From DATNNN01 sp035601815 (lineage in GTDB: Bacteria > Pseudomonadota > Alphaproteobacteria > Rhizobiales > Xanthobacteraceae), in assembly GCA_035601815.1 (NCBI GenBank), contig DATNNN010000038.1:1-33363 (forward strand): a stretch of 33,363 bases of DNA, written 5' to 3'. This document shows positions 7,766-15,894 of the stretch, piece after piece. The notes under the pieces are model-generated. The model was not told the origin of the DNA and ran no database searches. It saw nothing but the letters and a program-made list of their open reading frames with translations. The position numbers and the translations under genes are program-made. Every line of letters begins with the position of its first letter. Positions within the stretch are counted from its first letter, which is position 1.

Positions 7766-9196
7766 TCAGGCCGCCGCGGCGAGGTTGGCCTGGTCGCGGA
7801 GCCGCGCCAGGCTCTCGTCCTTCCCGAGCACCACGAGCACGTCGAAGATGCCCGGAGACGTGGAGCGGCCGGTCAGTGCCGCGCGCAGCGGCTGGGCCAC
7901 CGCCGCGAGTTTCACCCCCTCGCGCCCGGCAAGCTCGCGCACAGCGATGTCGAGGACGTCGTGTCGCCAGTCGGTCTTCTCCAATACTGCGATTGTTCGT
8001 TTCAGGAGCGCTCGGGCCTCGGGCGTGAGAATCGCGTGCGCCTTGTCGTCGAGCTGCAAGGGCCGCTCGTCGATCAGAAAGCGCGCGCTGTCCAGAAGCT
8101 CGACCAGGTTCTTGGTGCGCTCCTTCAGGCCGGGCAAGGCGGCGAGGATGCGCCCGCGCGCCCGCGCGAAGCGTGCGCCAAGCGCCGGGCCGTCGGGGAG
8201 ATAGAGCAAATTTTTCTCCAGCGCCACCATCAGCTCCTCGTCGGACATGGCGCGCATGTAGTGGCCGTTCAGGTTTTCGAGCTTGGCGAAGTCGAAGCGC
8301 GAGGGCGAGCGGCCGACCTTGCCGATGTCGAACAGCGCGATCATCTCTTCGGTCGAAAAGATTTCCTGATCGCCATGACTCCAGCCGAGGCGGACGAGAT
8401 AGTTGCGGAGCGCCTCGGGTAGATAACCCATAGCGCGATATGCTTCGACGCCAAGGGCGCCATGGCGCTTGGAGAGCTTGGCGCCGTCGGGCCCGTGAAT
8501 AAGGGGAATATGGGCCATCCTGGGGATGTCCCAACCCAGCGCCTGATAGATCTGCGACTGCCGCGCGGCGTTGGTGAGATGGTCGTCGCCCCGAATGATA
8601 TGGGTGATGCCGGTGTCGTGATCGTCGACCACTACCGAAAGCATGTACGTGGGCGTTCCGTCCGAACGAAGCAGTACCAGATCGTCGAGATCGGCGTTCG
8701 GCCACGTCACGCGGCCCTGCACCAGGTCGTCGACCGCGGTCTCGCCTTCGGTCGGCGCCTTCAGGCGGATGACAGGAGCGACACCCCCCGGCGCCTCCGC
8801 CGGGTCGCGGTGGCGCCAGTAGCCGTCATAGCGATAGACCTTACCTTCGCGCCGCGCCTTTTCGCGTAATTTCTCCAATTCATCGGGGGTCGCATAACAG
8901 CGGTAAGCGCGACCGACGGCGAGGAGCGCCTCGGCGACCTCACGGTGGCGGGTAGCGCGGGCGAACTGATGGATGACCTCGCCGTCCCACTCGATGCCGA
9001 GCCACTTGAGCCCGTCGAGGATGGCGTCGACCGCCTCCTGCGTGGAGCGCACCCGGTCGGTGTCCTCGATGCGCAACAGCATCTTGCCACCGCAATGGCG
9101 CGCATAGAGCCAGTTGAACAGGGCCGTGCGCGCCCCGCCAATGTGGAGGAAGCCGGTGGGCGAGGGCGCAAAGCGGGCAACGACGGGCTCGGTCAT
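7766..9196 (-). CDS. gltX: Glutamate-tRNA ligase GluRS
   Basis: 476 residues of a class I aminoacyl-tRNA synthetase charging tRNA-Glu. The Rossmann signature is FAPSPTGFLHIGGARTALFNW, with the HIGH-equivalent HIGG at 18-21; the KMSKS-equivalent KLSKR is at 240-244. The C-terminal ~150 residues form the helical anticodon-binding domain. ATG at 9194-9196 (MTEPVVARFAPSPTG) fits the conserved start; the upstream open frame (another 48 codons, Cys/Arg-rich) is not family-like. It is divergent from glnS across 125 bp that should hold both promoters. Alphaproteobacteria often carry two gltX copies, so a paralogue elsewhere is possible. Confidence 0.96.
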   Translation of the reverse strand: MTEPVVARFAPSPTGFLHIGGARTALFNWLYARHCGGKMLLRIEDTDRVRSTQEAVDAILDGLKWLGIEWDGEVIHQFARATRHREVAEALLAVGRAYRCYATPDELEKLREKARREGKVYRYDGYWRHRDPAEAPGGVAPVIRLKAPTEGETAVDDLVQGRVTWPNADLDDLVLLRSDGTPTYMLSVVVDDHDTGITHIIRGDDHLTNAARQSQIYQALGWDIPRMAHIPLIHGPDGAKLSKRHGALGVEAYRAMGYLPEALRNYLVRLGWSHGDQEIFSTEEMIALFDIGKVGRSPSRFDFAKLENLNGHYMRAMSDEELMVALEKNLLYLPDGPALGARFARARGRILAALPGLKERTKNLVELLDSARFLIDERPLQLDDKAHAILTPEARALLKRTIAVLEKTDWRHDVLDIAVRELAGREGVKLAAVAQPLRAALTGRSTSPGIFDVLVVLGKDESLARLRDQANLAAAA

Positions 9197-9321
9197 GACT
9201 ATCGCGGGTCCGTGTAGCGAACAAACGCGTTTTGCGCAAAGGCCGTCTTGGCGCGCGCGTGTGGATTTGGCACACAGATGGCACTTCGCGCGAAGGAATC
9301 GAGGACGGAATCTTGGCCAGC

Positions 9322-11004
<1,683 letters not shown>

Positions 11005-11055
11005 CACTCGCGCATACACGCAGTCCGTGTACCATTTGGGGCGCGGGGCGGCGCT

Positions 11056-11240
11056 ATGGGTAACGGCGACGAAACACCGCCTGCGCGCGGGCGCGCGGCG
11101 GCGATCGGAACGCGCCCGGGCGCGAGCTGGGCGGGGCTGATCGCCGATCGCTTGGCGGCGGCTTTCGCCGCGCTCGCCCTGCTCCTGCAGGCCGAGGCGC
11201 GCGCGGCGCGGTTGGCACCCTGGCTGCCGGTCGCTGGAAC
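11056..11240 (+). pseudogene. Probable N-terminal remnant of comEC (DNA-uptake channel)
   Basis: An ATG at 11056 opens about 60 codons whose end reads QAEARAARLAPWLPVA. This resembles the cytoplasmic N-terminus of alphaproteobacterial ComEC/Rec2, where an acidic/Arg segment leads into 'LW-PV-FG-GI', the first membrane helix. In related genomes comEC commonly lies between gltX and lexA in this orientation. Here the frame loses that similarity immediately after 'WLPVA', continues as unrelated residues, and runs into the signal-peptide region of the CHRD gene in another frame. The ~2 kb encoding the competence channel and metallo-hydrolase domains is absent. I see the short similarity and the position; that it is a deletion remnant is inference. 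Otherwise the 300 bp between glnS and the CHRD gene hold nothing I recognise. Confidence 0.5.
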
Positions 11241-11306
11241 AAGCGAGGTGTTAGGGGTGTTACTGTCCAGGGGCCTCAATAGCCCGACTATGGGAGGATT
11301 AAGCAC

Positions 11307-11750
11307 ATGCATAGGATCAGCCTTCGCAGCGGTGTCGCAGCTCTGGCGCTCGCCGTTCTTCTTGTTGCGGGCTCGCCGGCGCTCGCCGAGACCGTAGCCT
11401 TTAAAGCCGAGCTGAAAGGCGCGAACGAGGTTCCGCCCATCGACAGCAAGGGTACCGGTACCGTAACCGCAACCTACGACACCGCGAGCAAGAAGCTGTC
11501 GTGGAAAATCAGCTATTCGGGGCTAACCGGCAATGCCACGGCCGCCCATTTCCACGGGCCGGCCGACCGCGACAAGAATGCCGCCGTCGTGGTGCCGATA
11601 ATCGGCAGTGTCACGAGTCCGATCGAAGGCTCGGCCACGCTGACCGAAGCCCAGGCCGCCGACTTCATGGCTGGACGCTGGTACTTCAACATCCACACCG
11701 CAGCCCATGGTCCCGGCGAGATCCGTGGACAGATGCTCAAGGGCATGTAG
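11307..11750 (+). CDS. Secreted CHRD-domain protein
   Basis: 147 residues. A clear Sec signal peptide (residues 1-27: basic start HRISLRSG, hydrophobic core, cut after SPALA) precedes one CHRD (chordin-type) domain at about 30-145. Domain hallmarks are FKAELKGANEVPP near the start, GTGTVTATYD, the central AHFHGPA, and a closing GRWYFNIHTAAHGPGEIRGQ. Bacterial CHRD proteins are periplasmic or secreted beta-sandwiches of unknown biochemical role; histidines in the FHG and NIHT segments are conserved. The ATG follows a strong ribosome site (GGAGGA, 11293-11298). It ends with an intrinsic terminator and is a single-gene unit. It occupies the place where the body of comEC would be expected. Confidence 0.88.
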   Translation: MHRISLRSGVAALALAVLLVAGSPALAETVAFKAELKGANEVPPIDSKGTGTVTATYDTASKKLSWKISYSGLTGNATAAHFHGPADRDKNAAVVVPIIGSVTSPIEGSATLTEAQAADFMAGRWYFNIHTAAHGPGEIRGQMLKGM

Positions 11751-11766
11751 CGTCGCTGTCATCTGC

Positions 11767-11799
11767 GGGAACGGCCTTATCCAGGCCGTTCCCGTTTTT
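11767..11799 (+). terminator. Intrinsic terminator after the CHRD gene
   Basis: A perfect 10-bp stem (GGGAACGGCC at 11767-11776 and GGCCGTTCCC at 11784-11793) with a 7-base loop is followed by G and five T residues. It lies 17 bp after the CHRD stop and before the convergent lexA stop. It lacks an A-run on the other side, so it mainly serves the plus strand. Confidence 0.92.
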
Positions 11800-11855
11800 C
11801 TGGCGGACAGGCTCGGTAAGAAGAGCGGCTCTGCTCGCATTTATGAGTTTACGGT

Positions 11856-12563
11856 CTAGTACCGCCGGAACAGCCCGACCATCTTGCCCTGGATCTGCAC
11901 CCGGTCGGGACCGAAAATGCGCGTCTCGTAGGACGGGTTCGCCGCTTCCAGCGCGATGGAGGCGCCCTTCTTGCGCAGCCGCTTCAGCGTCGCTTCCTCC
12001 TCGTCAACGAGCGCCACCACAATGTCGCCGGTGTCGGCGGTGTCGGCGCGCTTGATCAGCGCGAGGTCGCCTTCGAAGATGCCGGCCTCGATCATGGAGT
12101 CGCCACGCACCTCCAGCGCGAAGTGCTCACCCGCCGACGACAGCATCTCCGGCGGCACGTGCACGGTGTGGCTGCGGGTCTGGATCGCCGAGATGGGCGT
12201 GCCGGCGGCGATGCGGCCCATGACCGGGATCGCGATAGGCCTGCCGCCGTCGTCCTCGGATGCCGTGCGCGTAACGCGGCCGAGCGAGCCCTCGATCACG
12301 TTCGGCGAGAAGCCGCGGCGTGGGGAAGTGCCCATGCCGGGCGACACGGTCTCGGGCAGCTTGATCACCTCGATCGCGCGCGCACGATTGGGCAGGCGGC
12401 GGATGAAGCCGCGCTCTTCCAGCGCCGTAATCAGGCGATGGATGCCGGACTTGGAGCGGAGATCGAGGGCGTCCTTCATCTCGTCGAAGGACGGCGGGAC
12501 GCCCGATTCTTTCAGACGCTCATGGATGAAGCGGAGGAGCTCATACTGCTTGCGGGTCAACAT
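11856..12563 (-). CDS. lexA: LexA, SOS repressor (S24 self-cleaving)
   Basis: 235 residues. The N-terminal winged helix-turn-helix (about 1-65; LTRKQYELLRFI, SFDEMKDALDLRSKSGIHRLI) binds SOS boxes, and the C-terminal S24 domain dimerises and self-cleaves when RecA filaments form. The scissile bond Ala120-Gly121 sits in GRIAAGTPI; Ser156 (GDSM) and Lys194 (EATLKRL) form the catalytic dyad. A longer linker than in E. coli, rich in Gly/Ser/Arg (about 70-108), is typical of alphaproteobacteria. An SOS box lies 55 bp upstream, implying autoregulation. It is normally next to moeA; here 4 kb of accessory DNA intervenes. Confidence 0.98.
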   Translation of the reverse strand: MLTRKQYELLRFIHERLKESGVPPSFDEMKDALDLRSKSGIHRLITALEERGFIRRLPNRARAIEVIKLPETVSPGMGTSPRRGFSPNVIEGSLGRVTRTASEDDGGRPIAIPVMGRIAAGTPISAIQTRSHTVHVPPEMLSSAGEHFALEVRGDSMIEAGIFEGDLALIKRADTADTGDIVVALVDEEEATLKRLRKKGASIALEAANPSYETRIFGPDRVQIQGKMVGLFRRY

Positions 12564-12617
12564 GGGGTCAGCTCCAGCGCATGGGGGAATCGAAACAAAC
12601 CATGAACAAATCTAGCT

Positions 12618-12632
12618 GTTCTAGTTGTGTTC
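12618..12632 (-). promoter_or_regulatory. SOS box (LexA operator) of lexA
   Basis: GTTCTAGTTGTGTTC matches exactly the alphaproteobacterial LexA consensus GTTC-N7-GTTC, 55 bp upstream of the lexA start codon. The direct-repeat form distinguishes it from the palindromic CTGT-N8-ACAG box of gammaproteobacteria. It should overlap the lexA promoter and give autoregulation. Confidence 0.9.
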
Positions 12633-12670
12633 CGCAACAGGACGCCGGTGGTGTCCTGATTAAACCCCCG

Positions 12671-12683
12671 GTGTCCTAATTCG
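12671..12683 (+). repeat. Left copy of 13-bp direct repeat flanking the lexA-moeA island
   Basis: GTGTCCTAATTCG here recurs exactly at 16519-16531, on the far side of the accessory genes. A partial third copy, GTGTCCTGATT, lies at 12651-12661. The right-hand copies are halves of near-perfect palindromes, so this could be either an attachment-site-like repeat or a half-operator. Confidence 0.5.
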
Positions 12684-13154
12684 CGCTGATTCGGCTTACG
12701 TTCTTCCTAACGGCTTGGACGAGCGCTCAAGGGACGGACACGTGCGCTGGATTACCTCAGGCCAAACAAAAATAATTAGCCACCCCGCTGGATAAAATTC
12801 CCATCAAAATACGAGCCTTCACTAACCTCCGGCTCTCATGTTGTACACTGACAACGCACTGTACAGTGCAGATTTATGAAGCAGACTTTTTTACTACGCA
12901 CTTGCCACATAAAGAAAAATTCCTATTGTCGGTTTTCCAAGATCGCTGGATGTGTCCGGCGAGTCGCCGAAAGGCGAAAAGAAGGGGGCCGCCCGCGGTG
13001 AAGCAAGACGACCCCAAACCGTCCCGATAGGGACGTCCTAGCCGGAGGTCGGCGCTGTAACCAGTGTCGCCTCCGGCGACCGCTCGGTGTTCTACGCACC
13101 GATGCGAATCATGAATCTACACACCGCGAGTGATGCGTCTACCCCTGTTTGCTC
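12684..13154. other. Non-coding stretch with palindrome and structured hairpins
   Basis: No convincing gene. The left part (12760-12930) is clearly A/T-richer than the flanking backbone. It contains a perfect 14-bp palindrome, GCACTGTACAGTGC (12856-12869), with a related TGTACACTG 13 bp before it, which looks like an operator. The right part carries two tandem hairpins at 13021-13077, listed separately. The rest shows nothing I can name. Confidence 0.5.
13021..13077. other. Tandem hairpins, possible structured RNA or 3' end of the 279-aa gene transcript
   Basis: The first hairpin is GTCCC-GATA-GGGAC (13021-13034). The second pairs GCCGGAGG (13041-13048) with CCTCCGGC (13070-13077) and, inside it, CGGCGCT (13050-13056) with AGTGTCG (13063-13069) using two G-U pairs when read as plus-strand RNA, leaving a six-base loop. 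The G-U pairs are only possible on the plus-strand RNA, which hints at the transcribed direction. There is no U-run, so it is not a standard terminator. Confidence 0.4.
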
Positions 13155-13994
13155 TCAGTGGGAGTCTCCTGGCCGTGGTGATCGCGGAGCCATCGCTGCG
13201 TCAATTTTGATGCCCCCTTCGCCCTTATAAATCAGATCGAAGATATTGGCTGCGGTTTGCAGCCATTTCGCCCGATCTTGCACGTTCCAGTCGCTTCCCG
13301 TGGGTGGCAGAGCTCGCAGTAGGCCCTGAATAAAGGGATCAAGCCCCTCGACCCCGCCGCCACCCCCGCTGCCTCCCTTTTTGGCGTCGGCGTCGCCGCC
13401 GGCATCGGATGTTGGGGGAGGCGCTTCGTCTCGAACCGCTATACCGGGCTTCACAAGCCGGCCGCGACCCTGCTCAAAAAATCCAGCCTGCTCGGCCGAA
13501 CGCTCCAGCACTCGCCGAGCCCGGTCTTTGATTTTTTCCGCGACGCCAAGTCCTTGAATATCGCGCTCAAGCGCTGCCGTGGGTGGCAAAGCGCCGCCCC
13601 GATATTTTTCATAGACAGCGTTGTAAAGCGGCACATTTAGGAAGGCACGAATCTTGGCTTCCCGCGCCCGCTGCGGATCAACAACCATTTTTCCGAGGTC
13701 GGACAAGCGGTGATGGCCCGCAACCGTCTCAATCACACCAAATAGCCGCGCAGCGGAAATCTGAACGCGATAGCCGCTGCTTTTTGGACTCTGCTCGGTC
13801 CAAGCTGCCAGCTGGTCGTCGTCGCAATCGCTGTACCCCACCTGGCTGTTAATCGCCTGCGCCATTTCGACGGCACTGGTCAGATCTTCGTATGGAAAGG
13901 CGATAGAGGACCGCTGACGGCTGTCACCGTCCTCCGCTTTCGCCCCTTTAGCCTTCGCCGGGTCCTTCACCTGGGTCACGTTCTCGCCTGCCAC
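13155..13994 (-). CDS. Uncharacterised 279-aa protein of the lexA-moeA island
   Basis: I do not recognise a named family. GTG 13992-13994 is the likely start because AGGAG lies seven bases upstream; a TTG six codons earlier is also open. After a Lys/Asp/Ala-rich leader (1-30), residues about 32-165 form a compact helical region (FPYEDLTSAVEMAQAI, AARLFGVIETVAGHHRLSDLGKMV) that reads like winged-helix domains: helix-rich, with a turn-strand 'GVIE...HRLSDLG' wing. Then come a low-complexity Pro/Gly linker (about 192-222, with a run of glycines) and a short C-terminal helix (DRAKWLQTAANIFDLIYKG). No signal peptide or membrane segment is visible. A good sigma70-type promoter lies upstream. It could be a DNA-binding or adaptor protein; function is unknown. 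Confidence 0.75.
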   Translation of the reverse strand: MAGENVTQVKDPAKAKGAKAEDGDSRQRSSIAFPYEDLTSAVEMAQAINSQVGYSDCDDDQLAAWTEQSPKSSGYRVQISAARLFGVIETVAGHHRLSDLGKMVVDPQRAREAKIRAFLNVPLYNAVYEKYRGGALPPTAALERDIQGLGVAEKIKDRARRVLERSAEQAGFFEQGRGRLVKPGIAVRDEAPPPTSDAGGDADAKKGGSGGGGGVEGLDPFIQGLLRALPPTGSDWNVQDRAKWLQTAANIFDLIYKGEGGIKIDAAMAPRSPRPGDSH

Positions 13995-14034
13995 GAGGAT
14001 GCTCCTGTTCAATCTACAGGTTTAAATATCGCAC

Positions 14035-14064
14035 TATCTAATGCGGAGTTATCCACCGTGTCAA
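14035..14064 (-). promoter_or_regulatory. Sigma70-type promoter of the 279-aa gene
   Basis: On the minus strand TTGACA (14059-14064) is followed, after 18 bases, by TAGATA (14035-14040). Transcription should begin near 14028, leaving about 34 bases of leader before GTG 13994. The consensus -35 box is unusual in such a GC-rich genome. Confidence 0.6.
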
Positions 14065-14092
14065 GGCTACAATCCACTTTTTACATATAAAC

Positions 14093-14121
14093 TTGACGCT
14101 AACCAAAAAACGCATTACAGT
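14093..14121 (+). promoter_or_regulatory. Sigma70-type promoter reading into the tRNA-like sequence and transposase
   Basis: TTGACG (14093-14098), a 17-base spacer and TACAGT (14116-14121) face right, divergent from the promoter of the 279-aa gene. The transcript would start near 14128 and cross the 14232-14274 hairpin, the tRNA-like element and the transposase gene. A small open frame at 14041-14247 overlaps it and is probably not translated. Confidence 0.5.
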
Positions 14122-14231
14122 AGCATAACGGTGGGGGCTGTCCCTGCCGGAAAAATTGGGAATTTCAAATGGTTAGGAAGGTTGCAAGCCCCGGCGCTTT
14201 CGAGCGGCGTGCGGGGCGAGGATAAAGTAGC

Positions 14232-14274
14232 AGGGGCCGCTTCCTAGCCCTCAAAGCAAAGGAAAGCGGCCCCT
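14232..14274 (+). other. Long hairpin before the tRNA-like element
   Basis: AGGGGCCGCTT (14232-14242) pairs with AAGCGGCCCCT (14264-14274), continuing after a one-base bulge with CCT/AGG, around a loop of about 14 bases. There is no T-run after it, so I do not call it a terminator. It could be a processing site or part of a folded leader. Confidence 0.4.
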
Positions 14275-14286
14275 AATCGGCTCCGA

Positions 14287-14359
14287 CCCCCGGTGGTGTA
14301 TCTGGCAGCACGCCACCTCTTACAAGGTGGAGAACCGGGTCCGATCCCCGGCCGGGGGA
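14287..14359 (+). tRNA. tRNA-like sequence, Val(TAC)-like, with 8-nt anticodon loop
   Basis: A full cloverleaf can be drawn. Acceptor stem CCCCCGG (14287-14293) pairs with CCGGGGG (14352-14358), with discriminator A 14359. The D arm is GTGT/GCAC with a GG in its loop. Anticodon stem CCACC/GGTGG encloses TCTTACAA. The T arm is CCGGG/CCCGG around TCCGATC. No CCA is encoded. Departures from a normal tRNA are an anticodon loop of eight instead of seven bases, C1-G72 as first pair, and C instead of T at position 55. If the extra base is ignored the anticodon is TAC (Val). It may be a decayed tRNA carried by a mobile element or an unusual functional one. A covariance-model search was not possible. 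Confidence 0.45.
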
Positions 14360-14520
14360 CCGAATAGTGGGGCCGACGCTGCGCTAACAGCGCCGACCCC
14401 GGATCAGCAACCCAAGGATAGCCCCTTAGGTCGTGACCGCTCTGGCAAATATAGTCGAATCTACACTTTGTTGCCAGTACCCGGCCGAAGGGGGCAATCC
14501 GCAACCTCATGGATAGCCCC

Positions 14521-15423
14521 ATGAATATCCTTCCTCGTGACAAGCAAATTGAAATCATCGCTGCACTCACTGAAGGGTGCAGCATCCGAGCAGTCGAGCG
14601 CCTTTGCCAAGTTCACCGCGATTCTGTGATGCGCCTTGGCGCTCGGGTCGGGCAGGGCTGCGCAGAGTTTCACTATCGTACCGTGCTTGGGTTGCGCGTT
14701 GGGCGCATTGAGCTCGACGAATGCTGGGGGTTTGTCGGCAAAAAACAACGCCGCGTTACCCCCAAAGATCAAGCCGCGAAGGGTGACTTCTATACCTTCA
14801 TCGCCTTGGCCTCGTCCTCGCGGGCGATTGTGAGCTACCGCGTCGGCAAGCGGAACGGCGAGACGACCGATGATTTTCTCGCGGACCTGCGCGAGCGTGT
14901 CATCGGCACACCCGAAATCTCCACTGACGCGTGGTCGCCTTACCAGCCCAGCATTCGCGCACAATTCGGCAATCGCGTTGCTTACGGGCAGATCAATAAG
15001 ACCTACAGCGTAACCGACCTACGGAAAGACGCAGCGCATCGGTATTCACCAGCGGCAGTAGTAGCGGTAAGCCGCGAGGTAATTAGCGGAACGCCTGCGC
15101 AAATCTCGACCAGCTATGTCGAGCGCCAGCATCTTTCGCTTCGCACGTCGCAAAAGCGGTTCGCGCGCCTGACGCTCGGCTTCTCGAAAAAACTAGAGCA
15201 TCATGTCGCGGCGGTGAGCCTGTACGTCGCTCACTACAATTTCTGCCGTGTGCATGAAACGATTAAGACCACACCCGCAATGGCGCTTGGTCTAACCGAT
15301 CATGTCTGGTCGATTGGCGAACTGCTTGACAAGACGCTTTCGCTCACTCCGCAAGCGCCGATCACTACAGCGCCGGATCGTCGTCGCCAGTTCCGAGTAA
15401 TTGAGGGAGGGCGTGCGAATTAG
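14521..15423 (+). CDS. IS1-type DDE transposase (no IS ends seen)
   Basis: 300 residues from ATG 14521 (MNILPRDKQ); an in-frame ATG at 14509 adds four. An N-terminal helix-turn-helix (about 7-40; IIAALTEGCSIRAVERLCQVHRDSVMRL) precedes a DDE nuclease core with Asp66 (RIELDECWGFV), Asp136 (EISTDAWSPY) and Glu201 (STSYVERQHLSLR). A C-terminal block follows (GFSKKLEHHVAAVSLYVAHYNFCRVHE, then TPAMALGL). This is the IS1-like group common in alphaproteobacteria. The reading frame is intact. No terminal inverted repeats were found. The stop overlaps the convergent toxin gene by four bases, so any right end would lie inside that gene. It may be a remnant, a domesticated transposase, or moved in trans. 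Confidence 0.85.
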   Translation: MNILPRDKQIEIIAALTEGCSIRAVERLCQVHRDSVMRLGARVGQGCAEFHYRTVLGLRVGRIELDECWGFVGKKQRRVTPKDQAAKGDFYTFIALASSSRAIVSYRVGKRNGETTDDFLADLRERVIGTPEISTDAWSPYQPSIRAQFGNRVAYGQINKTYSVTDLRKDAAHRYSPAAVVAVSREVISGTPAQISTSYVERQHLSLRTSQKRFARLTLGFSKKLEHHVAAVSLYVAHYNFCRVHETIKTTPAMALGLTDHVWSIGELLDKTLSLTPQAPITTAPDRRRQFRVIEGGRAN

Positions 15424-15893
15424 GTATGCCTAAGCTGCGCTGGACAAACCCCGCTGTCTTCATCGTGCCAAGGGTCACACCAAAGGAGGCTGCAATACCT
15501 GCGGTCCCGGATTCCATAGACGCGAATCCGTCCACGAATATGGAAAGAAAAGACCGACGACAGGTCCATTTGCAGCGCCTCCATTCGCTGGCGAGCTTCC
15601 CTGCAAATTCTGTTTGCGGAAACGGGATGGTGGTTAGTGCCCGATCTCACCGAACCAGCAGCCAGCATTATTTCTGACCATTTCATGGTCTGGAGATGTT
15701 CGATTACCTTCGAGATCTCACGCCAATCACAGCCAGCGAGGCCCGCTTGACCCCATGGTCCGTCAAGATCGAATGTCGAGAGGCGAAATAAGATTGTTTC
15801 GCCTCGCCACGCGTCAGGATCAGCCGTTTGTCGAATCGGATGTTTGTCAGCTATGCGCTGATGCTTCGGACCGCCCTGTTTATTTCTCGCCAC
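15420..15893 (-). CDS. Putative toxin of a Panacea-type toxin-antitoxin pair
   Basis: 157 residues from GTG 15891-15893, one base after the stop of the upstream PanA-like gene, so almost certainly co-translated with it. The centre (FRLSTFDLDGPWGQAGL, CDWREISKVIEHLQTMKWSEI) and the end (HIRGRIRVYGIRD at 118-130, then LLWCDPWHDE at 136-145) make a small, basic, globular domain. The 'R-V-Y-G-I ... LLW-DP-H' ending recalls small proteins usually found beside antitoxins. I cannot name the family or its target. Assignment as toxin rests on coupling to a Panacea-domain gene, on size and on charge. It has no membrane segment. It ends inside the convergent transposase stop, so the last residues (AQLRHT) may not be original. 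Confidence 0.6.
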   Translation of the reverse strand: MARNKQGGPKHQRIADKHPIRQTADPDAWRGETILFRLSTFDLDGPWGQAGLAGCDWREISKVIEHLQTMKWSEIMLAAGSVRSGTNHHPVSANRICREARQRMEALQMDLSSVFSFHIRGRIRVYGIRDRRYCSLLWCDPWHDEDSGVCPAQLRHT

Positions 15894-15894
15894 G

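Noticed and set aside
11241..11397. Continuation of the comEC-like frame into the CHRD gene
   Set aside because: After about codon 60 it overlaps the CHRD signal-peptide coding region in another frame and has no family likeness.
14041..14247. 68-codon open frame upstream of the tRNA-like element
   Set aside because: It overlaps both divergent promoters, has no ribosome site and no recognisable domain.
14232..14274. Hairpin as a rho-independent terminator
   Set aside because: No T-run follows the stem on either strand.
15426..15677. 83-codon open frame on the plus strand after the transposase
   Set aside because: It lies wholly opposite the coupled toxin candidate and shows no domain.
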